Shown here: positions 14,344-22,425 of the stretch, in pieces
How positions within the stretch are numbered: the first letter of the stretch is position 1
Layout of the letters: each line of letters opens with the position of its first letter
Assembly (NCBI GenBank): GCA_964605655.1
Contig: CAZSDK010000019.1
Span: 15,197 to 79,196, forward strand
DNA from: JAKLIX01 sp964605655
GTDB lineage: Bacteria; Bacteroidota; Bacteroidia; Bacteroidales; CAIXZF01
Reading direction: 5' to 3'
Length of the DNA stretch: 64,000 nt
Notes under the pieces: model-generated
Seen by the model: only the letters and a program-made list of their open reading frames with translations
What the model was told of the DNA's origin: nothing
The model's database searches: none
Program-made: the position numbers and the translations under genes

Positions 14344-15723
14344 ATGATGGAATTACCTTTTGCTGAATCGTACAAAATAAAGATGGTAGAGTCAATCCAC
14401 CGCAGTTCAAGACCAGAACGGGAACAGTGGATGAAAGAAGCGAAATACAACCTGTTCAACCTGGGCAGTGACAAGGTCTATATCGACCTCCTCACCGATT
14501 CGGGTACCGGTGCCATGAGCGACAAGCAGTGGTCGGAGATGATGGTGGGGGATGAAAGCTATGCAGGGGCATCCTCCTATTATAAACTGAAATCAGCCAT
14601 TCAGAATTTACTGGGCTTCGAGTATTTTCTGCCGGTACACCAGGGCAGGGCTGCAGAGAATGTTCTTTTCAGCGTGCTGATCAAAGAAGGTGATTTTCTT
14701 CCCGGAAACTCACATTTCGACACCACCAAAGGACATATCGAATTCAGGAAAGCCATCCCCGTGGACTGTACCATCGATGAGGCTTTCATCACTGCCCTGG
14801 ACCATCCTTTCAAAGGCAACGTTGATATAGGAAAGCTTGAAGATTTCCTGAAGAAGACTCCTGCTGAAAAAGTGCCGGCGGTCATCATCACTGTCACCTG
14901 TAATACTTCAGGCGGACAGCCGGTGTCGATGCAGAATCTCAGGGAGATCAGCCAGGTGGCCCGAAAGTATGGGATCCCCGTGGTGTACGATTCGGCCCGC
15001 TTTGCTGAAAATGCCTATTTCATCAAGATGAGGGAGGAAGGATATGGTGAGAAAACCATCGATGAGATCGTGAAGGAGATGTTCTCTTACGCTGATGCCA
15101 TGACCATGAGCAGCAAGAAGGACGCCATCGTCAACATGGGCGGTTTTATTGCCATGAGGGACAGGGAGATCTTTCGAAAGGCGAGTGTTTATAACATTCT
15201 TTTTGAAGGATATATCACCTATGGAGGAATGTCGGGAAGAGATATGAATGCCCTGGCACAGGGATTATATGAAGGCACCCGCTTCGATTACCTGGATACC
15301 AGGATCAAGCAGGTGGCCTACCTGGGAGAACGTCTCAAATCTATGGGAATCCACTGTCAGGAGCCTTTTGGAGGCCATGCCATTTTTGTGGATGCCGTTC
15401 ACTTTCTGCCGAATGTCCCCAGGGAACAGTATGTGGCCCAGACACTTGCCGTGGAACTATACCTGGAATCCGGAGTCAGGGGTGTCGAAATCGGGACCCT
15501 GCTGGCCGACAGAGACCCTGTAACACATGAAGACCGTTTCCCGACCCTGGAATTCCTTCGCCTGGCCATACCCAGAAGGGTTTACACCAACAACCACATG
15601 GACTATATCGCCGTGGCACTCGGTAATGTATTTGAACGCAGGAACGAGATCAGGAAAGGTTTTAAGATCTTATACGAAGCCCCGATCCTGAGGCATTTTA
15701 CCGTGGAGCTGGAGAGGATGTAA
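14344..15723 (+). CDS. tnaA: Tryptophanase (tryptophan indole-lyase)
   Basis: 459 aa, PLP-dependent beta-eliminating lyase. Family blocks are complete: IDLLTDSGTGAMSDKQW near the N-terminus, THQGR-like VHQGRAAEN, YDSARFAENAYFIK, the PLP-lysine region SSKKDAIVNMGGF, and LRLAIPRRVYTNNHMD. Tyrosine phenol-lyase is the close relative. The segment VRGVEIGTLL here matches tryptophanase (VEIG), whereas phenol-lyases carry MERG with the phenol-binding Met/Arg, so I choose tryptophanase. It degrades L-tryptophan to indole, pyruvate and ammonia. GGAG 4 nt before ATG 14344 is a good ribosome binding site. It has its own promoter and a ~140-nt leader and is followed by queD after 10 nt. Confidence 0.93.
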   Translation: MMELPFAESYKIKMVESIHRSSRPEREQWMKEAKYNLFNLGSDKVYIDLLTDSGTGAMSDKQWSEMMVGDESYAGASSYYKLKSAIQNLLGFEYFLPVHQGRAAENVLFSVLIKEGDFLPGNSHFDTTKGHIEFRKAIPVDCTIDEAFITALDHPFKGNVDIGKLEDFLKKTPAEKVPAVIITVTCNTSGGQPVSMQNLREISQVARKYGIPVVYDSARFAENAYFIKMREEGYGEKTIDEIVKEMFSYADAMTMSSKKDAIVNMGGFIAMRDREIFRKASVYNILFEGYITYGGMSGRDMNALAQGLYEGTRFDYLDTRIKQVAYLGERLKSMGIHCQEPFGGHAIFVDAVHFLPNVPREQYVAQTLAVELYLESGVRGVEIGTLLADRDPVTHEDRFPTLEFLRLAIPRRVYTNNHMDYIAVALGNVFERRNEIRKGFKILYEAPILRHFTVELERM

Positions 15724-15733
15724 AATACTGGAC

Positions 15734-16183
15734 ATGAGTTCTGTACGAATTACCAAGGAATTCAGCTTCGAGATGGCCCACGCCCTGGATGGTCATGACG
15801 GCCCCTGCCGCTTCATTCACGGGCATTCCTACCTGCTTTCCGTGACTATCCTTGGAATTCCCAGTCCTGACGAAACCTCTCCAAAACTGGGCATGCTGAT
15901 GGATTTCAGCGACCTCAAGGCTATCATCAGGAAACAGATCCTTGACCTCTTCGACCATGCCCTGGTGCTTAAAAACAACAACCAGATCCAGAACCGTCCC
16001 TCGGCCTCTGCTCTGTTCGAACGTACCCTGTGGGTGGAGTACCAGCCTACCAGCGAAAACCTTCTCCTTGACTTTGTAAAGAGAATCAGGCCCTTCCTTC
16101 CTGAAGGCGTGATGCTTCATTCCATGAAACTCAGAGAAACGGCGACCTCTTACGCGGAATGGTTTGCTGAGGACAACAGGTAA
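15734..16183 (+). CDS. queD: 6-carboxytetrahydropterin synthase (QueD/PTPS family)
   Basis: 149 aa. The zinc ligands are present: FEMAHALDGHDGPCRFIHGHSY supplies the first His and the HGH pair, with the catalytic Cys four residues before the HGH. The aspartate of LFDHALVL and the C-terminal LRETATSYAEWF glutamate are also family positions. The enzyme converts dihydroneopterin triphosphate to 6-carboxytetrahydropterin in queuosine/preQ1 synthesis. A role in another pterin path cannot be excluded because no queC or queE is adjacent. It lies 10 nt after tnaA in the same orientation. Its 3' end overlaps the convergent hydrolase gene by 34 nt. Confidence 0.9.
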   Translation: MSSVRITKEFSFEMAHALDGHDGPCRFIHGHSYLLSVTILGIPSPDETSPKLGMLMDFSDLKAIIRKQILDLFDHALVLKNNNQIQNRPSASALFERTLWVEYQPTSENLLLDFVKRIRPFLPEGVMLHSMKLRETATSYAEWFAEDNR

Positions 16184-16953
16184 CAGCTTTCCGTAAAATT
16201 CTTGACCGCCAGAAGGGTGATATCCCTGGCTTCTAGGAAACCCATGTGAGCTGTATTACCCAATACCACTACCTCTGAATGAGTGCTGAGCATTGCTTGT
16301 TGCATCACCTGGTTAAAGGAGATCTTACCGTCGAGCTTCCCCGCGATAAACAACACGGGGACCCTGGCTTCCGTCAGCACCTCCGTTCTTGTGGAGCGGC
16401 GTTTCATGCCTTCCAGGGCGGCGATCAGGCTCTCCGGACTGATATGTTCCGCTTCCGACTGTATCTTCAGAATTTGCTCGTGAAATGTCTCCCGGTGATG
16501 GGGGGTGAACAGCTCCGGAATGAACTGGTTGAGGAAGTTCATCCTGTTCTTTCGTATCACTTCGATGGTACGGTCGCGGTTGGTCTTTGCCTCTTTGGTG
16601 TCGGCCTCCGCCTGGGAATGAAACAGGCCGAAACCTCTCAACATTGTAGAATATTTCGAGGCAAAACTGAGAGTGACATATCCTCCCATCGAATGGCCTA
16701 TCATGACACATTTCCTTATTTTCAGGGCCGTGAGCACAGCCTTTACCTCCTCCGCCATCATCTCCATGGTGTGGATCTTGCCCAGCACAGGGCTCTTCCC
16801 ATGACCCGGCAGGTCGATCCTAACCACTCTGAAAACCTTTTTCAGTTGGCGGGTGAAATCATCCCAAATTCCCATATTCTCGGTAAAACCGTGTAAGAGG
16901 ACCAGCACAGGTCCGCTGCCTTCATCTTTGTAATGTAAAATCCTCTTTTCCAT
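16150..16953 (-). CDS. Alpha/beta hydrolase
   Basis: 267 aa with the standard alpha/beta-hydrolase fold. VLVLLHGFTENMGIWDDF contains the oxyanion-hole HG, RIDLPGHGKSP follows strand 4, and GHSMGGYVTLSFASKY is the nucleophile elbow with Ser. VPVLFIAGKLDGKIS supplies the acid region and NTAHMGFLEA the catalytic His. There is no signal peptide, so it is cytoplasmic. It resembles carboxylesterase/MenH-like enzymes, but no menaquinone genes are adjacent and substrate cannot be inferred. It follows the aminopeptidase gene by 15 nt in the same direction, so the two probably form an operon. Confidence 0.88.
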   Translation of the reverse strand: MEKRILHYKDEGSGPVLVLLHGFTENMGIWDDFTRQLKKVFRVVRIDLPGHGKSPVLGKIHTMEMMAEEVKAVLTALKIRKCVMIGHSMGGYVTLSFASKYSTMLRGFGLFHSQAEADTKEAKTNRDRTIEVIRKNRMNFLNQFIPELFTPHHRETFHEQILKIQSEAEHISPESLIAALEGMKRRSTRTEVLTEARVPVLFIAGKLDGKISFNQVMQQAMLSTHSEVVVLGNTAHMGFLEARDITLLAVKNFTESCYLLSSANHSA

Positions 16954-16968
16954 CGAAGTGATTCACCG

Positions 16969-18261
16969 TTAACGTTTTCTCATAAGGTCTTCTATATCCT
17001 TAACATTCAGTGGAATAGACGACATCAGGTCCACTGGGCCGTTTTCCGTGACCAGGATGTCATTTTCAATTCTGATACCCAGGTTCTCTTCCGGGATGTA
17101 CATGCCCGGCTCACAGGTGAATACCATGCCCGGTTCGAATACCGTCTGTTTGAACCCGACATCATGAACGTCGAGACCCATATAATGGGTGGTGCCATGG
17201 GGATAGTACCTGAAAAACAAAGGTTTGGAGGGATCCTGGTTTTTGACGTCCTCTTCTGTGAATAATCCCAGTCCGATCATTTCTTTTTCCATCAATTGAC
17301 ATACTTCCTTATGGTAAGCATCGATGGTGGTCCCCGGCACCAGCATGGAGATGGCCTGCTTCATCACCCGCAGTATGCTTTCGTACACCTGTTTCTGCCT
17401 TGGGTTGAAGATGCCATTCACCGGAAGGGTGCGGCTCAGGTCGCTCGAATAATTGGCATATTCCGCACCGAAATCGAGCAGTAGGAGATCCCCGTCGTGG
17501 CATTCACGGTTGTTCTCGACATAATGGAGCACGCAGGCGCTGCCCCCGCAGGCGATGATCGGGCTGTAAGCATGTCCGTCGCTGCGGTTCCTGATGAACT
17601 CATGGGTGATCTCCGCCTCCACCTCATACTCCATTACACCAGGCCGTAAAAAGCGTGCTACCCTAAGGAAAGCCTTTTCAGTAATGCCAATGGCTTCTTT
17701 AATGAGCCCGATTTCAATAGGTTGCTTAATGGCCCTCAGCCTGCGCAGGACGGGAGCCGAACGATGATAACAATGAAACGGGTACTGCTGCATCAACTCT
17801 TTCCCCATGCGAAGTTCCCTGTAATTCAGGTCTGTACTGAAACGTATATTCTCGTTGGAATTCAGGTACACATGATCGGCATTGGCCATGAGCTCCTTCA
17901 TCACATTTTGATAGCTGTCGAGCCATAGGACCGTGCCTATCCCTGAAATGCCGGTAGCTTCTTCCTTGGTGTATTTATGACCTTCCCAAACGGCTATCAG
18001 TTCGCTGGTCTCCCGAAGGAACAAGACTTCCCGGTACTTTTCCAACTTGCAGTCGGGGTACAATACCAGGATAGACTGTTCCTGGTCGATCCCGCTGAGA
18101 TAAAAAAGGTCGGCATTCTGCCTGAAAAGGAAGGTCTGGTCCCCGCTTCGGGGCATCTCATCATTGGAAAAAAACACAGCCACCGAATTGGGTTCCAGGT
18201 GGGCGGTAAAACGCCTTCTGTTTTCTGTAAATAATTGAGGATCAATGGGAAGGTACTTCAT
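16969..18261 (-). CDS. pepP: Xaa-Pro aminopeptidase (aminopeptidase P, M24B)
   Basis: 430 aa, two-domain M24B enzyme. The N-terminal creatinase-like domain covers ~1-165 (NSVAVFFSNDEMPRSGDQTFLFRQNADLFYLSG). The catalytic pita-bread domain carries the five metal ligands: LLLDFGAEYANYSSDLSRTLPV supplies two Asp, HGTTHYMGLDVHD the His, TCEPGMYI one Glu and GIRIENDILV the last Glu. It removes N-terminal residues preceding proline and would help use peptides imported by the cell. The start at 18261 is the only good ATG. The gene is divergent from sdhC and upstream of the hydrolase. Confidence 0.94.
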   Translation of the reverse strand: MKYLPIDPQLFTENRRRFTAHLEPNSVAVFFSNDEMPRSGDQTFLFRQNADLFYLSGIDQEQSILVLYPDCKLEKYREVLFLRETSELIAVWEGHKYTKEEATGISGIGTVLWLDSYQNVMKELMANADHVYLNSNENIRFSTDLNYRELRMGKELMQQYPFHCYHRSAPVLRRLRAIKQPIEIGLIKEAIGITEKAFLRVARFLRPGVMEYEVEAEITHEFIRNRSDGHAYSPIIACGGSACVLHYVENNRECHDGDLLLLDFGAEYANYSSDLSRTLPVNGIFNPRQKQVYESILRVMKQAISMLVPGTTIDAYHKEVCQLMEKEMIGLGLFTEEDVKNQDPSKPLFFRYYPHGTTHYMGLDVHDVGFKQTVFEPGMVFTCEPGMYIPEENLGIRIENDILVTENGPVDLMSSIPLNVKDIEDLMRKR

Positions 18262-18330
18262 ACGATTAATTATTTTCGGTGTTTATTAAAAAAAAAGCTA
18301 CGTATTCACGGAACGGGTAAGGTATTAAGT

Positions 18331-18338
18331 TACATTTG
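18331..18338 (+). promoter_or_regulatory. -7 box TACATTTG upstream of sdhC
   Basis: Exact match to TAnnTTTG, giving a leader of about 60 nt before ATG 18407. No TTG at the -33 spacing. Confidence 0.45.
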
Positions 18339-18406
18339 CTATTGGATTTACAAACCTAAGGTAAATTTTAGTCAACCCAACATCTACCCGAAATTAAGAC
18401 GCAGCT

Positions 18407-19069
18407 ATGGCAAGTAATTGGTACAACTTCAGCTCGATCACCAAGAAAATCTACATGGCCCTGGCCGGTTTATTCCTCATTGTGTTTTTGCTGGTACACC
18501 TTGGCATCAACCTTTGTCTGCTTAAGGATGATAACGGAACCTGGTTCAAAGCAGCGGCAGGTTTCATGAGCAGTAACTACGTGATCAAGGTTTTTGAGAT
18601 CGTGCTTTTCGCTGGTTTCATCATTCATATTGTTCAGGGCATCATCGTACAGATCAAGAACTGGATCGCCCGGCCTGTGCGTTATAAAGTGGAAGGCTTC
18701 TCGCATACCTCTCCCTTTTCCAAGTTTATGATCCATACCGGTGCTATCGTGCTCGTGTTCATCGTGATTCACCTGATGAATTTCTATTTTGTCAAGCTGG
18801 GATGGACCCGGGCTCCGGGAAACATTTCCGACTCCCACGATTTCTATTCTATGGCTGAGGTATATTTCACCAACATCAACTATTCGGTCATGTACATCAT
18901 CTTCATGATCTTCCTGGGATTTCACCTGAATCATGCCTTCCAGTCTGCCTTTCAAACCCTCGGGTTGTACCATAATAAGTACACCCCTGCCATCAAGTTC
19001 ATCGGTAACGTTTATTCTGTTATCGTTCCCCTGGGATTTTGCATTATCCCTCTTTCATACCTGTTATAG
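18407..19069 (+). CDS. sdhC: Succinate dehydrogenase/fumarate reductase cytochrome b subunit
   Basis: 220 aa with five hydrophobic segments, matching the Bacteroidota/Wolinella-type cytochrome b558 anchor that binds two hemes and menaquinone. Segments such as LIVFLLVHLGINLCLL, FAGFIIHIVQGIIVQIKNW, VFIVIHLMNFYFVKLGW and IFLGFHLNHAFQSAFQTLG place histidines in the helices as heme ligands. In most relatives it is followed directly by the flavoprotein and iron-sulfur genes; here a terminator-like hairpin and a thioredoxin-like gene come next, so sdhA and sdhB are absent from the window. It starts after MASNWYNFSS, the usual Bacteroidota N-terminus. Confidence 0.92.
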   Translation: MASNWYNFSSITKKIYMALAGLFLIVFLLVHLGINLCLLKDDNGTWFKAAAGFMSSNYVIKVFEIVLFAGFIIHIVQGIIVQIKNWIARPVRYKVEGFSHTSPFSKFMIHTGAIVLVFIVIHLMNFYFVKLGWTRAPGNISDSHDFYSMAEVYFTNINYSVMYIIFMIFLGFHLNHAFQSAFQTLGLYHNKYTPAIKFIGNVYSVIVPLGFCIIPLSYLL

Positions 19070-19071
19070 GG

Positions 19072-19096
19072 AAGGCGGAATGAGCCGTCTTTATTT
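19072..19096 (+). terminator. Terminator-like hairpin after sdhC
   Basis: AAGGCGG (19072-19078), loop AATGAG, CCGTCTT (19085-19091) with one G-T pair, followed by the T-rich TATTT. It supports sdhC being a single-gene transcript. Confidence 0.5.
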
Positions 19097-19124
19097 CCTT
19101 CTATAAATCTGTAAAACTCTGAAT

Positions 19125-19646
19125 ATGAGAATTATTGGCGGTTGGATTTGTATCCTGCTGTTCGTATCCGTTACTTTCTCCCAGTCGAACAACAAGATCA
19201 TGACCGATCCAAAAAACCAGAAACCGATGCTGGTGGGCAAATGTACCCGTGCCGGTCTTAACAAAGGAAGCTTCAGGGAGTGGTTTCAGAAAGAATACAA
19301 GGATTATAAGCCGGATACCGCCACACTGGCCCTCTTAAAAAACCAGTGGAAAGATATCAGGATCACCGTTGTGCTGGGAACCTGGTGCGGCGACAGCAGG
19401 AGAGAAGTGCCCAGGTTGTTCAGGATCCTTGATGAAGTCCGTTTTAAGAGGAGAAACATAAAGCTGATCTGTCTCGACCGGGATAAAAAGGCGGACGGGA
19501 TGGATGTCTCATCCCTCCAGGTCCAATATGTACCTACCATTATCGTATACAGAGGTAAAGCGGAGATGGGGAGGATCATCGAATCACCCAGGGAGACCCT
19601 CGAAAAGGACCTTTACCTGATGGTAGGCCTGGCCGAAAAGAAATAA
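19125..19646 (+). CDS. Periplasmic thioredoxin-like protein with CxxS motif
   Basis: 173 aa. An N-terminal signal segment (IIGGWICILLFVSVTFSQ) indicates export. The remaining sequence is a thioredoxin fold: ITVVLGTWCGDSRREVPRLFRIL carries the active site as Cys-Gly-Asp-Ser, so the resolving cysteine is replaced by serine. LICLDRDKKADG and VQYVPTIIVYRGKAEMGRI with the cis-Pro follow. Monothiol CxxS members cannot act as simple disulfide reductases and are usually linked to isomerase-like or binding roles. The gene lies between sdhC and panC without an obvious promoter. Function unknown beyond the fold. Confidence 0.8.
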   Translation: MRIIGGWICILLFVSVTFSQSNNKIMTDPKNQKPMLVGKCTRAGLNKGSFREWFQKEYKDYKPDTATLALLKNQWKDIRITVVLGTWCGDSRREVPRLFRILDEVRFKRRNIKLICLDRDKKADGMDVSSLQVQYVPTIIVYRGKAEMGRIIESPRETLEKDLYLMVGLAEKK

Positions 19647-19666
19647 GCCGTGAATAATGAAGTAAA

Positions 19667-20506
19667 ATGTTAACATTCAACAAGATCAATGATTTACAGT
19701 CCTTTCTTTCTGAGAAGACTATCACAGGATTACTGGGGTTTGTGCCCACCATGGGAGCCCTTCATGAAGGACATATCTCCCTGATTAGACGCGCCAAAGC
19801 AGAGAATGACATCGTGGTTTGCAGCATCTTTGTAAATCCCATTCAGTTCAACAATCCTCAGGACCTGGAGAAATATCCGCGGACTCTCGGGAAGGATTGT
19901 GAGATGCTGTCAGAAGCAGGCTGTGACGTGCTCTTTAATCCTTCAGAGAAGGAAATGTACCCGGAACCCGTTCATGAGGAGTATCGGTTCGGACTGCTCG
20001 ACCAGGTGATGGAAGGGCGTTTCAGGCCCGGACATTTCAAAGGGGTCGCCATCGTGGTGAAAAGGTTGTTTGAGATAGTAAAACCACATAAAGCTTATTT
20101 TGGAGAGAAGGATTATCAGCAACTGCTGGTGGTGAAGGAGATGGTCAGGCAGAAAGGGATACCGGTGGAGATCATTCCGTGCGCAATTGTGCGTGAGCCC
20201 GATGGGTTGGCCATGAGCTCAAGGAACATCCGGCTTTCACCTTCACTCAGGACTGCGGCTCCGGTCATTTATCAAACCCTTCGGGAACTCCCGGCGAAAA
20301 GGTCGCAACATTCTGTGACTGAAACCATCCGATGGGCGATTGAACAAATTGAGGCAGTTAATCCTTTAAAAGTGGAATACCTCGAGATCTCGGATGCCCT
20401 GACCCTCTCACCAGCCTCACATTGGGATGATTTCCCATCATTGATCGCCTGTATCGCTGTCTGGGCAGGAGATGTGCGACTTATTGATAACATATTGATT
20501 CTTTAG
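19667..20506 (+). CDS. panC: Pantoate-beta-alanine ligase
   Basis: 279 aa. Family motifs are complete: GFVPTMGALHEGHISLI contains the HIGH-like ATP site, IFVNPIQFNNPQDLEKYPR follows, RFRPGHFKGVAIVVKRLF and YFGEKDYQQLLVVKEM are the adenylate-forming core, and DGLAMSSRNIRLS is the KMSKS-like loop. It condenses pantoate and beta-alanine to pantothenate in CoA synthesis. panD, which makes the beta-alanine, starts 15 nt after its stop. The ATG 19667 is closely preceded by the thioredoxin-like gene, so the start of the operon may lie upstream. Confidence 0.96.
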   Translation: MLTFNKINDLQSFLSEKTITGLLGFVPTMGALHEGHISLIRRAKAENDIVVCSIFVNPIQFNNPQDLEKYPRTLGKDCEMLSEAGCDVLFNPSEKEMYPEPVHEEYRFGLLDQVMEGRFRPGHFKGVAIVVKRLFEIVKPHKAYFGEKDYQQLLVVKEMVRQKGIPVEIIPCAIVREPDGLAMSSRNIRLSPSLRTAAPVIYQTLRELPAKRSQHSVTETIRWAIEQIEAVNPLKVEYLEISDALTLSPASHWDDFPSLIACIAVWAGDVRLIDNILIL

Positions 20507-20514
20507 TACCTTTG
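20484..20514 (+). promoter_or_regulatory. Internal promoter for panD inside the 3' end of panC
   Basis: TTG (20484-20486), 20 nt, TACCTTTG (20507-20514) form a full Bacteroidota promoter. The predicted start of transcription falls at or next to the panD ATG (20522), implying an almost leaderless mRNA. Confidence 0.5.
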
Positions 20515-20521
20515 CAACGCT

Positions 20522-20869
20522 ATGATCATTGAAGTTTTAAAATCCAAAATACACAGGGCCACCATTACGGATGCCAACCTTCATTATATTGGCAGCCTTG
20601 CCGTAGATGAAGACTTGCTGGATGCGGCCAATATGATTGAGAACGAGAAGGTTCAGGTACTGAATGTCAATAATGGTGAAAGACTGGAGACCTACCTCAT
20701 CAAGGCCCCCAGGGGATCCGGTATCATCGCGCTCAACGGTGCTGCTGCCCGCAAAGCTGTGGTAGGCGACCTGATCATCGTTGTGTCCTATGCTTCCATG
20801 GACATAGAGGAAGCCAGACACCACAAACCTTCCGTCGTGTTCCCTGATAAACAGAACAGAGTTCCATGA
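20522..20869 (+). CDS. panD: Aspartate 1-decarboxylase
   Basis: 115 aa, the standard small pyruvoyl enzyme. The self-cleavage site is YIGSLAVD, with cleavage between Gly24 and Ser25; Ser25 becomes the pyruvoyl group. VNNGERLETYLIKAPRGSGIIALNGAAARKAVVGD covers the rest of the beta-barrel core, including the conserved Asn-Gly-Ala-Ala-Ala-Arg. It decarboxylates aspartate to beta-alanine for PanC encoded just upstream. The stop overlaps the next start by 4 nt (ATGA), coupling it to the flippase-like gene. Confidence 0.96.
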   Translation: MIIEVLKSKIHRATITDANLHYIGSLAVDEDLLDAANMIENEKVQVLNVNNGERLETYLIKAPRGSGIIALNGAAARKAVVGDLIIVVSYASMDIEEARHHKPSVVFPDKQNRVP

Positions 20870-21891
20870 CGCTGAAGAAAAAGGTCTTTGCTTTTTTACA
20901 GTACACCCTTTTCTTAACGATCGGCCTGCTTTTATTATGGCTGGTATTCCGTAAGATAGACCTCGCCCTGATCGTCAATGAATTAGAAAGTATCAACTAT
21001 TTCTGGATCACGCTGATCTTCCTCACGGGTATCCTGAGCCATATCTCACGTGCCATCCGGTGGAACCTGCTCATCGGTGCCATGAACTACAAAACCAGTC
21101 ACCTGCGTACATTTTATGCGGTGATGATCGGCTATCTCGCCAACCTCGCCATCCCCCGCATCGGGGAGGTGACCCGTTGCGGCATCCTTTCAAAAACAGA
21201 GAAGATACCGGTGAACAGCCTCATCGGCACTGTGATCTCAGAGCGTATCTTTGATATGATCGTACTCCTTATCATCACCTTCCTGGTCATCATTTTCCAG
21301 ATCGACCTGGTCGGAGGATTCGTCAGCCGTTACCTCCTCGATCCCCTGACTGCGAAATTCAACGGTTCGTCCCAGGCACTGCTGGTCCTTGGAGGAGGCA
21401 GCCTCCTGATACTTTTTTTCATCTATTTGACATACAGGATACTGAAACCCCGCCTCTTACAGATGTCGCTGTTCCTGAAATTGAAAAAGTTGTTTCTCGG
21501 TTTCTGGGATGGCATCCTGGCGATCAAGACGATGAAGAAAAAGGGACAATTCCTTTTTTGGACGGTGATCATCTGGCTTAACTATTTTCTGATGACCTAC
21601 CTGTGTTTCTTTGCCATGTCGGCCACTTCGCACCTGACCGTGATCGACGGTTTGACGGTGCTCTCACTGGGAAGCTTTGGCATCGTGGCCCCCGTGCCGG
21701 GTGGTATCGGGGCTTACCATTTCATCGTCAAAGCCATCCTCTTTGAGCTCTACCATATTCCTGCCCCGGCTGCCGCCTCTTATGCCACCATCGCCCATTT
21801 CACCCAGACAATATTGTTGCTGGTACTGGGAGCCCTGGCCTATCTCATGGTAGTCCTTTACTTAAAAAAGAAAAACAATGAACCGGCTTGA
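20866..21891 (+). CDS. Flippase-like membrane protein (lysylphosphatidylglycerol synthase TM region family)
   Basis: 341 aa, integral membrane protein with about eight hydrophobic segments (FLTIGLLLLWLVF at the start, ILLLVLGALAYLMVVLY at the end). Family marks include LSHISRAIRWNLLIGAMNYK, GYLANLAIPRIGEVTRCGIL and GIVAPVPGGIGAYHFIV. These belong to the UPF0104/AglD-MprF-like family, members of which move lipids or lipid-linked sugars across the membrane. There is no aminoacyl-transferase domain, so lysyl-PG synthesis is not implied. It overlaps panD by 4 nt and rfaE2 by 14 nt, suggesting expression with these. Substrate unknown. Confidence 0.85.
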   Translation: MTLKKKVFAFLQYTLFLTIGLLLLWLVFRKIDLALIVNELESINYFWITLIFLTGILSHISRAIRWNLLIGAMNYKTSHLRTFYAVMIGYLANLAIPRIGEVTRCGILSKTEKIPVNSLIGTVISERIFDMIVLLIITFLVIIFQIDLVGGFVSRYLLDPLTAKFNGSSQALLVLGGGSLLILFFIYLTYRILKPRLLQMSLFLKLKKLFLGFWDGILAIKTMKKKGQFLFWTVIIWLNYFLMTYLCFFAMSATSHLTVIDGLTVLSLGSFGIVAPVPGGIGAYHFIVKAILFELYHIPAPAAASYATIAHFTQTILLLVLGALAYLMVVLYLKKKNNEPA

Positions 21892-22384
21892 CAGGATCAA
21901 ACAGAAAATTATAACCCCGGCTGAACTGGCCCGACTGCTCTCCATGTGGCGTATGAAGGAAAAGAAGATCGTTTTTACCAACGGCTGCTTCGATCTGATC
22001 CATCTCGGACATATAGACTACCTGTCAAAAGCCGCAGACCTGGGCGACATACTGATATTAGGGCTGAATTCGGACGCTTCTGTCAAACGGCTCAAAGGAG
22101 ACCACCGCCCCATCACGCCGCAGGAGTCGCGTGCCATGGTGCTGGCGGCTTTTAGTTTCGTGACTGCGGTGGTTTTATTCGATGAAGATACTCCCATCGA
22201 TCTGATTCGCCTGGTGAAACCCGATATACAGGTAAAGGGCGGAGACTACCTCGCTGAACAGGTGGTCGGTTACCGTGAAGTCACCTCCCATGGAGGGGAA
22301 GTGGTCATACTGCCCTTCCTCCCGGGATTCTCCACCTCGGCCATAGAAGAAAAAATTTCGGTTTCCAGAAGGCCTGGGGCGTAA
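21878..22384 (+). CDS. rfaE2: D-glycero-beta-D-manno-heptose 1-phosphate adenylyltransferase (RfaE2)
   Basis: 168 aa, cytidylyltransferase-like nucleotidyltransferase. The signature is IVFTNGCFDLIHLGHIDYLSKA (HLGH variant of HIGH), with LGLNSDASVKRLKG and RPITPQESRAMVLAAF downstream; VKGGDYLAEQVVG and a C-terminal ISVSRRPGA tail follow. It is the adenylyltransferase half of HldE, standing alone without the kinase domain, as is usual in Bacteroidota. It makes ADP-heptose for LPS core or surface glycan. It overlaps the preceding membrane protein gene by 14 nt. Confidence 0.92.
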   Translation: MNRLDRIKQKIITPAELARLLSMWRMKEKKIVFTNGCFDLIHLGHIDYLSKAADLGDILILGLNSDASVKRLKGDHRPITPQESRAMVLAAFSFVTAVVLFDEDTPIDLIRLVKPDIQVKGGDYLAEQVVGYREVTSHGGEVVILPFLPGFSTSAIEEKISVSRRPGA

Positions 22385-22425
22385 TTTGCCTAACTTAATA
22401 ACGACATTTGACAGCCGACCTGACC

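Noticed and set aside
14344..15723. Tyrosine phenol-lyase as alternative name for the PLP lyase
   Set aside because: The substrate-side segment is VEIG, as in tryptophanase, not MERG of phenol-lyases, and SARFAENAYF also matches tryptophanase better.
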